From positions 1,049,501 to 1,113,500 of the forward strand of contig NC_079380.1 in the NCBI RefSeq assembly GCF_021018895.1: a stretch of 64,000 bases of DNA, in the 5' to 3' direction. The stretch is from Seriola aureovittata (lineage: Eukaryota; Chordata; Actinopteri; Carangiformes; Carangidae). A model generated the notes under the pieces. It worked only from the letters and a program-made list of their open reading frames with translations. It made no database searches and was not told where the DNA came from. Shown here piece by piece: positions 13,444-27,422 of the stretch. Made by a program: the position numbers and the translations under genes. How positions within the stretch are numbered: the stretch's first letter is position 1; each line of letters begins with the position of its first letter.

Positions 13444-16400
13444 CTGTAGTTATAGTCAGTGTGGGTTGCCTTGGTTCCAGGGTGTGGTGCCGCCGATCCC
13501 GCCTATCTCCGGGGCTTCACTGCGGGACGTTCTTGGCTCTCTCATGCTCTCTATTGTAGGTGGGACCAAGCCTCTGCCTGTCTCCCTCACTGCCCCCTCC
13601 CTCCCCCTCTGTCCTCCCCTCTCTCCCTTTTCTTTCTTCCTGTCACTCCTGACCATTTTCCTTCACCTACATCAGCTTAGCGGTTTTTGGGTCTCCATTG
13701 GCTGATGGACTGTTCACTTCTTCCTAATTGTTTAGGATGTGGACCACTCAGGCATGTCCTTTGAGGTACTTCAGGGAATGCCTCTCCACGCTCAATATGT
13801 TTTGTTGACTTTTGAAGAAATACAAGGGTCATGAATAATTGATGAATGTGTCACATGCTGTTGCATATCATTACTTCTTTTAGTTTACAATCCAAATATG
13901 TGTAAATGTCATTTTACCATAAAAAAAAAATCCAGTATTCAGATATTGTTAATATTGAATGTTCAAACAGAAATTTCCAGACTTGATAGAAACCTTTTGT
14001 CCCTGATGGAGCAAAAGCTGGTTACTCCACCAAACATAAAGTCCCATTCTGCTCATAGCCTGATAACTTTAGTCATTTGCAACGTTAAAGTTTTGTAGCA
14101 AATGTTGTGGTTCCTCATTTTCAAATGTTGGTAGTGGACAGTTTCTTATTTGCTAAAAGTGAGTGTGTGAAAAGAATGATTATAAAGAACACAAAATTAA
14201 AGTTAGATAGTTATAGTTATATATAGATATATAAATGATATGCTATACAATAGAATTATGCACACTTGGGTGCAAATATGCAAATGTGCAGGGCAGTGGA
14301 CAATGTGCTAGACAAGGCTGAGGATATATGCTGAGTTCTGAGTGTAGAAGCAGGACTAGTCGAATACTGGTGGTAGTGAGGATCTTGCACCGCCTGATAC
14401 ATGAAGCCATGTTTGGACTGACAGTAGCCCTGCATGATAAAAAAAACTCAGGTCGCAGGAAACCTAGGTGTCATGTTTGATGACCAGCACTCTTTCCCTG
14501 ACCATGTTGCATACATCTCTCAGTTGTGCCGCTTTGTTCTATACAACATCAGAAACATCAGGTAGCACCTGATGCAGTACACCCCCCAGCTCTTGGTTAA
14601 GTCCAAGGTTATCTTTCACCTTGACTACTGCAATGACCTACTGGCAGGCCTTCCTCCAAGCACAGTGAAACCCTTACAGATGGTCCAGAATGCAGCTGCC
14701 TCTTTCAGTCAACCCATTGCCGCCCGGATCACGTTCAATCTCTGCTGAGATGCTGCCTTCAGAGGGACTTCTGGGTATGCTCCATCTACTTGAACTCAAT
14801 CATTCAGCCTTATGCTCCTTCTCTGCCACTGTGTTCCTCCAAGGAATGTGGTCTGACATCACCATCCCTGCTCACAAACAGTCTCAGTCCAGACTGTTCT
14901 GGTCTGTGGTTCCCTGATAGTGGAACAAGCTACCAAAATTTATCAGAGCAGGGGCTTCTCTCTCTATCTTCAACATTAATCTCTTCTGAGAGCACTTCCT
15001 CCCCCAACAACCTAACATGTATAAATAGCACCTACTATGCACTTTTGTTGCACTTCCTTATAGAGTCTCCTAGCACTTTAAATAGATGTAGTACTTACTA
15101 ATACTTACACCAAGGTCTCCCACTGCACTGACACTTTGCTGATGTCCTTCACTTGTAAATTGCTTTGGAAAAAAGCGTCTGGCAAATGAGTAAATTCACT
15201 TGGTTTCAACTTTTGCTGCAGTGGTGGCAAGATGCTGAGTGGGTCAGTCAAATATTTGCAAGCACACATCTGTAACATGAATACCGTGTTTCTGTTGTTA
15301 CTCTGTGATGATTGTGAGGGAAGATAAAGTAGATGCAGCCATGATGAGTTGTTGTAAACTCCTGTGAGTATCGTAAACTGTTGTGCAGTATTTTGGTGTT
15401 TGATAACTTCAGCATACTGTACATCTGCTTCAATTGGACTTCCTGGATCACATTTTAATATCCACTAGCTGTGTCCTAATTCAGGAGTTGCATTCTTCAG
15501 AAGCTTCATTTGAAGACTAGACTGTCCCATTTTGAAGGCTCCTTCAAATGTGGCGAGAATTGCATCCTTCTTTTCCTGGTCCAACCCATCCAAAGATTCA
15601 CTGCGCGCCGGTAATGAAAGCAAACAACACTAACAGAGAGCCTGAAATGTAAGTAGAGCTAACAGTACAACTGTTAAAACTAAGGAGCTGAAAACCTCAA
15701 GTTTTAGTGAAAAAAAGTTGCATGTGTTCAAGGTTGCTAAGCGACGTGATGTAACGGTAAGGGCTGACACAAAGAAAAAATCTTCTGTAGCCCAGACCGT
15801 CTCATTTTAGTTCAGTCTGTCATGGCGTCCTCTGAAGGATGTGACCGCTGAATTGGGACACAGCAACTGTCACCACTGAAATTTTGCATCCAAAAGGTGA
15901 AAGGTCTGCATCACTGTGACATAACATTCTGCAGAAACTCTTTTCCGGCTGTAACTCAAGAACAGAAGGGGACGTTGTTACCATATTTCACATTAGGTCT
16001 GATACTGAACTGGTGACATTGATCTTGGTGTCCACCTTGAGACTGTGGTGACTGTATAGATCCTCTGAAGATGTGTGAGCAGCAAACATGTTTTAGAATT
16101 TGTAGCCTCCATATTTGTCTACTGTCATGGCTACAACTTTGTGTTGTAAAGGACTCAGCTTCAATGATTTGTCTTGTAAGAGTTGAGCCTCCTCACTTCC
16201 TCTCCCTGGATGACAACCAGTACAGGAGACCTCTTGTTTCTCTGCTCGTCCACCACAGGCTGATTGGTTTTGCTGATATTGAGCTTCGGGTGAATGTCGT
16301 TGCACCATGTGATGAAGCTCTCTATCAGTGCTCTGTGCTCAAAAAAAATCTCTTGAGTGAAAACAGCATGTTTCTCACTGGAATCTTAACACCTTTTATT

Positions 16401-19400
16401 TATTTTCCTTCAAAGGCTTCACTACATACAGTATATTATATGACCTGGCAGACATGAATGTAAACTGCAACGTGACTGACAACAACCATGAGATGGTAAT
16501 TCTGGTTTCTGGTGCAGTCATCAAGTCAGCATTTTAATTTCTCCAACACTGGTTTATTATCATACATTGAAATGTTAGAAATACCTTTTTCTTCAGCCAC
16601 ATCCTCTAGCTCAAGGAAATACTTGAAACACTGGGCATGTTGAGATATACTGCATGTACTGCATGTTCTGGGTCTGCCCAAAGTTGTCCTCCCACTTGGA
16701 GATGGCTGGTAGGCATCCCAGTCAGATGCCCCAAAGACTCCAACTGGCTCCTTTCAATATGAAGGGGCAAATTAAAGATGAGAGCAACCCATACTGGGAG
16801 GCAGACAACTGCGAGGTGGTAATTCTAGTTCTGTTATAGTTTCTATCATTGTTTGCCATGTGCTGAACCTTTCCTCTGGTTGATACATGTTTGTTGTCAT
16901 AGTCTGTGATTCTCATGGCACAAGTAGAGGCATCATATCTGGTGAGGTTTTGTTTTCTCTTTCTTTTGTCTACACCACTGTTTCTTCTTCCTGCTTGGTT
17001 GAAAACATCAACAGTCGTATGTTTGGGCCTCTGATGTGGTTTCCTGAACCTTCAGTTGTCTGTTTTAGCTTTGCCTGTTGGTAACTCCTGGGTCCTGTGT
17101 GAGACTGTTGCTTATATATACTTATATACTTCTGTGTGGTCCACCACGAAAGGGAGGAAAACCCTGTAGAAGAAGCCATCTGAGCTGCTCCCTGTGCCTC
17201 AGCCCACCAACAGTCTAACTACATTAGATACACTAAAACCTTTAAGGTCCTAGTACACTTCAAACAATCTGTGATCCTGTCCAAAGGTAAAAGTCACCAC
17301 AGTCATAGGTGGGTCTGATTAGAGAGGGGCAAGATATGATCAGTCATAAAGAGGGGGTGCTGAGTCATCTCAGAGGCATTCATGGTGTTACACTCAGTTA
17401 TACGTCACAGAAGTAGTTTTGTTAAAAACAAAAATGAACCTGAGAAAGAAGTTCAATCCCTATCTAGTTTCACACTGCTACACACCTGTCCACTCACTGT
17501 GTAAAGTCAGATTGTCTGTTTTGGAAAGTTACAAAAATCATTAGACAGTTCCATCAGGGGAAGAGGGTGTTTCAGATCCCGCTGATACTGATCTAGCACT
17601 TTGTTTGAAGCATACTGAGGGCTTGAGACAAGGCCTGGATGAAATGACCATTTGACAAACAGACACTTCTTTTTCTGGTTTTATAACCTGACAGCACCAC
17701 ACATGCACGTGAATTATTCATGACCCTCACATCAACACCTCAGAAACACTAGCCCTCATTTCAGCCCAACCCAGGCATGATGCTTGCCTTAACCCCTCAC
17801 CTGGATGTCATCAATGATTGGCTTCACTCTGGGTTTTATTTCCTGGCTTAGTGTTGTATCACATGTAAATTCACAGAGATCAGTTGTTTTCTGAATCTGA
17901 TTCCGGTTACACAGTCTGTAACTTCTGCCTCTAGGGGACATTGAGAAATACCATGGGATCATGGGAGTTCTTCCTGTTCACCACCATTGCTGTCATTGCA
18001 GCCAGATTCTCCCAGTATAGGATTCCTTCAGGGTCACTGGTTTTATCCAATGGAGTTATCCACAGAGGTCTCCTCCTCTCTAAAACAAATGGACCCCAAT
18101 TATTAAAACCAATAAAAACACTGAATACAACAGTTTCATCCTGTAGGGGCTGCAAGCCGGGCAGACACTAACGTTTGCTCAGCTTGTTTCTCAGATAACT
18201 TATGATCCAGACTTTAAGGAGGTTTTTAAGGGCACCCGATTTATCCACAGAGGTGTCCTCCTCTCCAAAACAAACAGACCAGGTGATTATAACTGATGGA
18301 AACACTGAATAAAGCGGTTTGATGTTAAAATCAGTCTTTCTCCTATGCTGTTTGATGAACACAGGTTGCCTTAGAGAGGCTGCAAGCCGAGCTGCTGCTA
18401 ATGTTTGCTCAGCTTGTTTCACTGATAATTTAGGATCCAGATATTCAGGAGGTTTTTACTAGCAGCCGAATTATCCACAGAGGTGTCTTCCTCTCCATAA
18501 CAAATGGACCAGAGGATTAAAGCGTTTGGAGACACTGAATAAAGCAGTTTCAAATTAAAAATCAATCTTACTGTTAATCAGGCACTGGACATCTCCGATT
18601 GGGAGCCAAGCTGCCATTAACATTTACTCAGCTTTTTTCTCTGATAACTAAAAAATCAGTGTTGAGCTTCTGTCAGACAAACACAACACATGATCATAGA
18701 GGATATGATGTTATTGACAGGAGACCAAATGACACGTACTGTTACCATGATTAAAATCACAGATTTCTCTGGTTTGAGAATTGATGGAAACATTTGGGAT
18801 AATGTAAGAACACAACTCAACAACATATAGAACATAGGTATAGTTGTTTTTAGACATTTTATTTCAGAAAATTTATATATTATACCTTTTGACACAAATA
18901 TTAAGATGATGCTAAACAGGAGACAACAACCCTGGGTGATCTACTCAAAAACCCAGTCCAGGTGCTGCCTGTTACATGGTTCATGGACTTTATTTTGAAA
19001 TATTTTCTAGTCATATTGGGGTAATTGAAGTGGCCAAAGCCATTTATTGATCTGTTTATTCAGTTTAGTTTTGATTTTATCTAAATCAAGCATCAGCTCG
19101 GGCATCTGTCCCCCCTGAGTCTTCTAAACTGGAGCTGTAGCTTTGCTTTGGGCTGCTCCATACCACTGAGAGGCAACAACCTGGGGCACCATCCCCTCCA
19201 ATACAGAATATCTGTATGTGACATACAGTTACAATGACCATCCACATATATCAGCTTCAAAAGGCATGCACACAGAGCAAACTCTTAAATACATTGCACC
19301 TTTTCAACATATGATAATTGTTTTGCATGTCATTAAGAAAGTCACTTGAAAAGATTTAATGATAATGAATGTCTCAGGTTTCTGATTGGTGTGTTTTTGT

Positions 19401-22400
19401 GTCCAACAGGTGGAGGATGAACTCAACTCACCTGTGGTGCTGTTCAAGTTCTCCCAGGAAATGAGTGCTGGTGAGGGACTCACTCTCTGGACCTGACTAA
19501 CATGATGGGGACAGGACTCTGTTTTAATGTTGGAGCAGTAATGTACCACAGGATGTCAACCCTGTGGTGAATTAACATTAGAAATGTGTTTGAAAAAAAA
19601 AGGCATCAGTATAATAATAAATTCTAAACTCAAAGGTCAACTTACTAATTTTTACTGCTTCATCAGAGATTGGAACTTGCTCAGTTGTCAGCACATGTAC
19701 AGAACTGTGGTCATGTGATAACAGGTGGTTGTATGTACAGGGGGCCGGTTACCTCTGTCTGGTCATCCACTGACCTCTAGTCGACCTTTGACCTCCTGCC
19801 TGTGGAGACTTGGAGTGGTTTTGGTCTGGTGTTCACAGACAGCTAATGTTGTTCATCCAGTCTCTTATCCAGGGTCCACAGCTTTTACATGCGATGATGT
19901 CATGATGATGTCATACTCTTCCTCTCTACTGTCTTTAGGGTAGATCAGCAGAGATCTTAAGATGCTGAATGGTTTGTTGTGACTTACGGACACTGGTTAG
20001 ATGTTCTGAGTCCCACTGGGAGGCCTCTTGCGGTGTCTGTGTCAGGGCGAATCTCTCATCATCCGCTCCTTGTACCTGTCTGCCTTACGTGGCCCTTGGA
20101 CCCTCTGCCCCTCCCTCTCTCAATCTGCCTCCTCAGTGATAAGATGTGCTCTGTGTGGGAAGGTCCTGACTGATCATTCCTGTTGGTAATAGTGGTTGGA
20201 GTCAAAGGTCTGTGTGAGTGGTTTTCCTCTACAGTCTGGTCTTTAGCTGAAAAAGACTTTGAGATGTACTTGAAAGCTCTGAAAAGCTAGTAAGTTGACC
20301 TTTTGAGCTTATTTGACTTTTTTTTACACTTTTCCCAAAGTCAAATAACAGTTTTGGGTGGTGATTATTAATTATTGAGATAATACCAAGTAGGGGTCGG
20401 TGATATATCGAATATACTCCATGTATCGCAGCTTGTTCCACGTGGGATGTATAAAATGACAATATCACGAACACCGAGTATAAATTGTCACATAATTGGT
20501 TTAAGACACCGCATGAAGTTCTCTTTGGCGTTTCGTTCCTCTCGCTCTCTCCCTCTCACAGAAACGCATCCCCGCCCATTCTGAAGATTTCGCATGTTTG
20601 ACGTAGGTGAGGAGGCGTGTGTGAATGTATGTGGAGCGGAGGGAACTGAAAAGTGAATCGCCAAAGCAAGTTTATCCGTATGTAGAAACGTTAACTGAAT
20701 ATAGAGGCAGACGAATTGGTTCAGAAAAGAAACGGCATTGGACTGTCTACCTTGCGTGTGGCCGGCAGCTGCGTTGCTGCTACTGCAGCTCTGTCTTTCT
20801 ACATACGGTTTACCTTGGCTTTTGTTTTATCTCGTTCAGAGCAAGACACACACACAGAGATCGAGAGCAAAAGAGCGAGAGAAAGAGTACCTGGAAAATA
20901 CTGCCCTTCACCTGTTAAATTATCAACATAATTATAACTAACATTGGGTTTCTGCTATGACCGTCTAGTACATGTGGCCTCTGTCTCTCCATACAATTGC
21001 TACAATGGTTTTAAATAAGTTGTATAATGTAACGATATATACAACTTTATATATATTTATAAATATATATAGTTATATATTTCTTTCATGTTGTGTCATA
21101 TTCATATAAAGACCAGACATTTAAACTATAGGCTAGCGAAAGGAGCCAGTTATACATAATGTTGCTGGTATCATATCAGTATGACTATCAACAAAGGTTT
21201 TCCTGTCTATTTTTGCTGGGAACCACTCATCTTAAGTGAAAAACAGGTGAGATGCTGAATCTGTAGATCACACAAAACAGCAGCGAAGATGATAGTGTCT
21301 CTTTATGCACCAAAGGGTTAAAATCATGTGTTTATGAGTTTCTACACAGTGGATTTCAAATTATCACAATATATATCATGTATCACGATATAGCCTAAAA
21401 ATGTCGTGATATTACTTTTAGGCCATTACCCAGTCCTAATACAAAGATAATAATGTTATACATAAAACAAACATAGAATATTGTATTTTTGCTTTATTTC
21501 CCTTTGTGCTATGTTTTTAGCGTCCAGTGGGGGCTCAGTGGAGGGATACTGTGCTGGGGAGAAAGAGGTCCTGGATGCCTTCAACAGATGGGTGAGTGTT
21601 TTTTTTTTTTTCTTCTATACTAAACACCCAGTGAACCCAGGATACAACACTGATAATGTGTCAAAGTTGCACTAAGAGTGTTTATTAAAACTAGCTGACC
21701 TGGCCTAGCCAGTGACCTCCGGGAATAGACCGGATGACAACCATGGGGGGGGAGGTGAGGTGAGGTGAGGTGAGGTGAGGTGAGCACCCCAACAGGACGG
21801 ACAAACAGGGTACGAACCATGCTAACGGAAAAACGAAAAACAAACTATTCTTGATGTTATGTCTGACAGCTTCTTCAATTTTAGCAGCTAAACCATGTCC
21901 ATGGTGTTTTATCTTCATATCCCAGTGTCATACTCTTTAGAATATCACCATGGATTTATGGGTGTTTAGCTGATAAGCACTTCTATCACTTTGTGTCTAA
22001 TGCAGGTTTAATCTGTCACTCTTCTTATTGTTCTTTTGTGAACAGTTTCAAAACATCAGGATCATACGAGGACATTCAGTAAATTAGCAGCTTTTTCTGC
22101 GTGACAGCAAACGTTCAAAGAGTCAGAACTGAACCTTTTTCAGACAAAATAAAACAGGCAGTTTTGTTGTCAGTGCTTTAAACACTGGCATCTTAAGTTG
22201 ACCAACAATTCAGTTTATGTTTATCCTCTTTGTTTGTAGCTGGGTGAACAGCTTGCTCAGTTGGTTCCCACCAGTGGAGTAGATGTGGTGGAGCTTGAAG
22301 ACGAGGGAACCTGTGTTCGCTTCAGCCCCCTCCTGACTGCTGCAGGTAACACAAACACAGACAAGCACAACATTCTGCCTTAATGTTGTGCTTGTTTTTA

Positions 22401-25400
22401 ATATTGTTAATATCAGTCATAGTGCAGTGCCCTTTCAAAATGTGCCTGTCGGTGCCCTGATGGGAGCAAACTCGCAAAGCGACAGTCTGTGATGTCATCA
22501 GTTTATGTGAGGGTAAGGGTTGGGGTTTTGGTATGTTAACCGACTTCTCCCTCCCACCCAGTCCTGGGCACCCAGCATAAGGATGTTGAGGACCTGGTGG
22601 AGAAGCTGATGGAGCTAGTGCCTGTGATGAGCTCCACAATGTGCCTCCGACAGGACTTCAGAGAGGAGACCCACCGACACGCAGCCACGCTCAGATACAT
22701 GGAGGAGCTCAGCTGGCCTGGCCTGGGAGCTGTCCGGTAAGAGCTCTGCAGTAAACCATCTGCTTTACATGAAGAAAATAGAATCAATTTAATGAACCTT
22801 CAGCTTTGACGTCTCTGAGAAGATTCTTCTGATATCAGATCAGTCAGACCAGTACTCTAACCTCACATTTATTTTTCATTTATGCCAAGTGCATGAAGCG
22901 TTCAGAGCACAGATGAGGGTTTGAATCCAAGCTGAAGAACATGTCCAGGAGACATGAAGTTGATAAACTGATGATTTGACTTAATAAACTCCTCAGGTAG
23001 TCCATGTGGGTGAGGTAAGGACACTGATGAGTGGGAGAGGTTCAGTGGAAGTGAGCATAGGGTTTGATGATGGGGTTGTGACAGATGTGTGGTTGTTCAG
23101 GTACGAGCCGCAGGCTGAAGAGATGGATGAGAGCAGGAGGAAGCAGGAGCTGGAAAAAATTAACACTGAGCTGCTGAAGAAACTACAAGAGCTTGACACG
23201 GACATCGTCTTCTCCACTGGTTAGTCCTGCTTCACACCATAGAGGCCTTTCAACAGTGTGACTGACAGCATGTATTTTACTCTCACCTTCTCTCTTCCTC
23301 TCTTCCCAGGTCCTGAGTTTGGAACAGAGGAGGGCTTTATCTTCATTGGCATGGTGACTGAGGACGTTGATGTTTCAGAATTGGTGGATACAATAGCTGC
23401 CTTGGGGAGGGACATAGAGGAGAGCGGAAGGGTAACTGCTATATTAATTTTATATGATACCTGAAGGTCATTGGACAGTATGGACATTGTGTAATTATAG
23501 CCCATCTTTCAATAAAGAAAGAATTGGATGAAATATTTTGTCTGACACCAGAAACGTAATGTTCTCTACAATTTTACATCAGGCCTAAGATTATTCTATT
23601 AGCTTCCTAACGAATCAAAGAATAAATAAATAAAGTGTTTTACAATAAAAGACTAAATAAAGACATAAAATAGAGACTCAACATAGAAATAATCGAAAGT
23701 TTCAGAGCTTCAGTGAGGATTTTCCTTTTTATTGAAAAAAAAAACAGCTATAGAATGCAATTATCACAAAAAATAAATGACAGCCATCGTCCATACAAAC
23801 AAATGAACTGATATGTAGGCCTGTAAACAATAGCATTTAGCCAATTAGCCACGTGGGTAACCTAACACTAGCATGCATGTCACACCAGCATCAGCCACAA
23901 CAGAAATATTTTAGCAGTTATAAGACGTCTGAACTGTTACTTACAGTTTTCAGGTGATTTGTGAAATGCCTGTTTCCTTAGTCATTTCTTACAATTGACT
24001 TTTTGGGGCTGTTTCACAAATTTGTTCATCCAGACACTTGACTTTTTCCACATCTGTCTAGGGTTGCTGTCCCTTGTAAGCCTGACACATTGCTCCTATG
24101 TAGTTTTTGTTATTGTTACATAGCTAAGAATGTAAGCATTAGCACCTGTTTAATTACCAAGAGCTTCAGCTACATCTTCAGGACAGACTGGACGCTACAG
24201 TGACTCGGTATTGCAAGGTGACGAGATGGATCGGAGCTAGCTGGTTAGCAAACTAAGTTCAGTAGGAGAAAACAAGTGATAGAAATAAAACAAGAGTTAA
24301 CATTAGTGTTTCTTTCCACCTCTGGAGACAGCTGTTGGTGAATAAAGGAATGACGTTTGAAAGTTTCTTCAAGACTGGTAACTAAACAGCTGCTAATGCT
24401 AATGTTAGCTATGTAGCAATAGCAAAACTTACATACAGCTTCTTTAACTGTGAGAGTAACATGATACAGGCCAACATTAAACTTGTCTGTTGTCTCTCTG
24501 CAGTCAGTGTCATGTACTCACCCAAAGATCTTTTGTTTGGGAAGAAGCCCCACTCTGTAGAGTCTCTACAGTCGTGAGTGTTTCTTTAGTTCCAACCAGC
24601 CAATTAACTCTAACAGAGTGATAAGTCTTCCTTCTACTGTAGCTGATCACTTCATGCTCATGTCAGGAGATGTTTAATCCCAGTGAAGCTTTCATTCACA
24701 TCATATCAATAATTTGTGTGTCAGATAAAGTATTTGTTATTTCAGTGCATGATGTATGGTACATATCTAATTGACAGTTAGTAAATAGAAGTATAGGATT
24801 GGACTTAAAATAGCGAATATTACAGGACTTGGATTGAAATCAGGGACCAAGGTTTTCTTGTATCTCAGGAGAAGACCAGCAGGTGAAAGATAAGGACCTC
24901 CAACTGTAAAAGTTTCCATTTTCCCTCCAGTATAATAGCAGTCAACACAGGCATGTAAGATGCTGTGGCCTGCAGTATGAGATCCAATAGCACCAACACA
25001 GAACACTCGCCCACATCACCATGAATTAATGTGTGATTTGAGACTTTCACTGCTCCACTTCTCGCTGTCCTGCTGAACATAGTGTCATCAAAAATTAAAC
25101 ATTTAGACATTTGTTTGTCTATTTTCTGCTGATGTATTGTTTCACAACAGAAATGTATCATTGATGTGACATGACCACTTCCTACAAGGCTGTCAGGATG
25201 CTGGCTTGTTTTAAAGGCCATACATGGTCTTGCACATCAGTATCTCTCTGACGTGGTTGTGAGGGATGAACCAGCTAGACCCCTCAGGTCAGCTGGAACA
25301 GGCCGTCTGGTTATTCCCTGGGTCTCCACGAAAACTGGTGAAACTGCTTCAGCTTTTATGCTCCATGCTGCTGGAACAGGCTGCCTAATGATATCAGAGG

Positions 25401-26180
25401 TGCTGCTACGCTATCATCTCTTCAATCTGAACTGGAAACTTTCCTTTTAGCTGCTCTTTCTAGTCGTCTGGTTTGCTGGTCTTAATTTACCTTTTATTGG
25501 TTTTATGTCTTATTTTTATTGGTCTGATTATTATTTGAATAATTACATTTTATTTCTACTTTTTAATATTTTTTATTTACATATCTTTTTTACGGTTGTT
25601 GGTCCTAATTATTTCATTTTCTTAATGGTCTTTAATTCATACGCATCATTTATGGGTCTGTTTTCATTTGTGTCCAATGTTTTATCTTTACACTATTCAC
25701 GTAGTTTTTGTGGTTGTAACTTCCTTGATAATTCATGCTTTATGCAGCACATTGTGCTTCCACCTGGAATGAAATGTGTTGTATAAATAAGGCTTTGCTT
25801 TGCTAGATAGTTCAAGTGACGGTCAGAGGGTCAGGTGCAGGAGTTTGATGATGGGAGAGATCCAGGCTTCTCAGATCTTACTGTTAACTCTGTCACAAAT
25901 GACAGAAGTAAACCCATCAATCATCCATCTAGTGATCTAGAAAGGTGTCAGCTGCCAAATGACGTCACACAGACGACACTGTCTGGAACAAATGAGCAAT
26001 TACTGCATATCACCATAGGTGTCACCAAAGATAACCAAACTATATCATGATATCACATTTGTAAATAGTTGTGACTCTCTCCTGTGCAGCTGTTGGAGAA
26101 CATGACAGAGGTGGTGAGGAAAGGCATCCTGGAGGCAGAGCTGCAGCTACAGAAGGCCAATGAGGAGAAACTCATGGAGG

Positions 26181-26277
<97 letters not shown>

Positions 26278-27389
26278 CAGATGTAGTATGGTGGGTGGTC
26301 CTTTGTGTAGTAAAACTAACACGTGTGTTTGCTCTCTTGCTTCATAAATTGTGAGTGTGGTTTTGTGTGTTAAATTATATAAATCTAATCCACTGATATG
26401 ATTGACTTCTTTGTGTGTGTGTGTGTGTGTGTTATAGGGGATGCTGAGGCAGCTTCCTCTGGTCGGCTCTGTTTTAAACTGGTTCTCTCCAGTTCAGAGC
26501 TCCATAAAGGGAAGGACCTTTAACCTGGCTGCAGGTATTGTGTGTCACTGTGTGATGAGACTCTAGTCTCTTGAATAGAGGGAATTATCATAAATAAGAA
26601 GAATCATTTCTTTTTCATTTTAATTCAGATAGAAACACACTATTGACAAAAATAGTAAGTAATGAGTTTTAAGTATTCTGTTCCTCATTAGCACACATGC
26701 TGTGTCCTGAATGTTTGGATTGTAGCAGATAAGCTGTGAAGTAAGCTGAGAACTCAACACACTGCAACTTCAAAAAACACATGCAAACACAAACAAATTC
26801 AGAAATCATTTTCATCAGTTTGATAACACATGTGCTGCAAATACTCACAACATAAGCAAATACACAAACGTGCTGCAAGTAGCACAGATGACAATGGAAG
26901 TGTTTCCAGGGGACACTAAAAAGTGATGAACCCGGCTTGGACGCACTTGGGCTCAAGTGGAAAAGTCAAAACAATCTCCTCTCTAACCTTTTCCCCTCGA
27001 CCTTAATGGAAATAATCATGAGGTCGAGGAAAGATGTGAAAGAGAATTCATTAGGATTTAAGAAAACACAACGGTGGTGCGGAGAGAATCCAACTGCCTT
27101 TACACTATGATTTTTTTTTTTTTTTTTAACTAACTTTATTTATTTATTTTATATAACACATGGATGATAAATCTTAATATCGATTCATTCCCCCATTTCA
27201 AATCACAACTCAAAACACATCTGTTTAAAACTGCCTTTTCAATCTGATGCCAATTGCTCTGTCACTTTTGTATTTATTTTATTTTTATATTTCATTTTTA
27301 TTGTTGCTTCTTCTTAATGTGTTTTTAATCTCAATTTGTGTAACTCTGTACAGTGTCCTTGAGTGCCAAGAAAGGCGCCTTTAGATAAA

Positions 27390-27422
<33 letters not shown>

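Noticed and set aside
13338..13705. Open frames made of VCVCVC repeats on the + strand
   Set aside because: They are translations of the (TG)n microsatellite and its flanks, with no conserved protein motif.
18056..18490. Spaced direct repeats that might suggest a CRISPR-like array
   Set aside because: Units are about 185-230 bases, diverged, and part of a transposon family also present inverted at 28 kb; the genome is vertebrate.
26053..26347. Open frames of HTHTHT or VCVCVC repeats
   Set aside because: Microsatellite translation over the donor of a real pdxdc1 exon.
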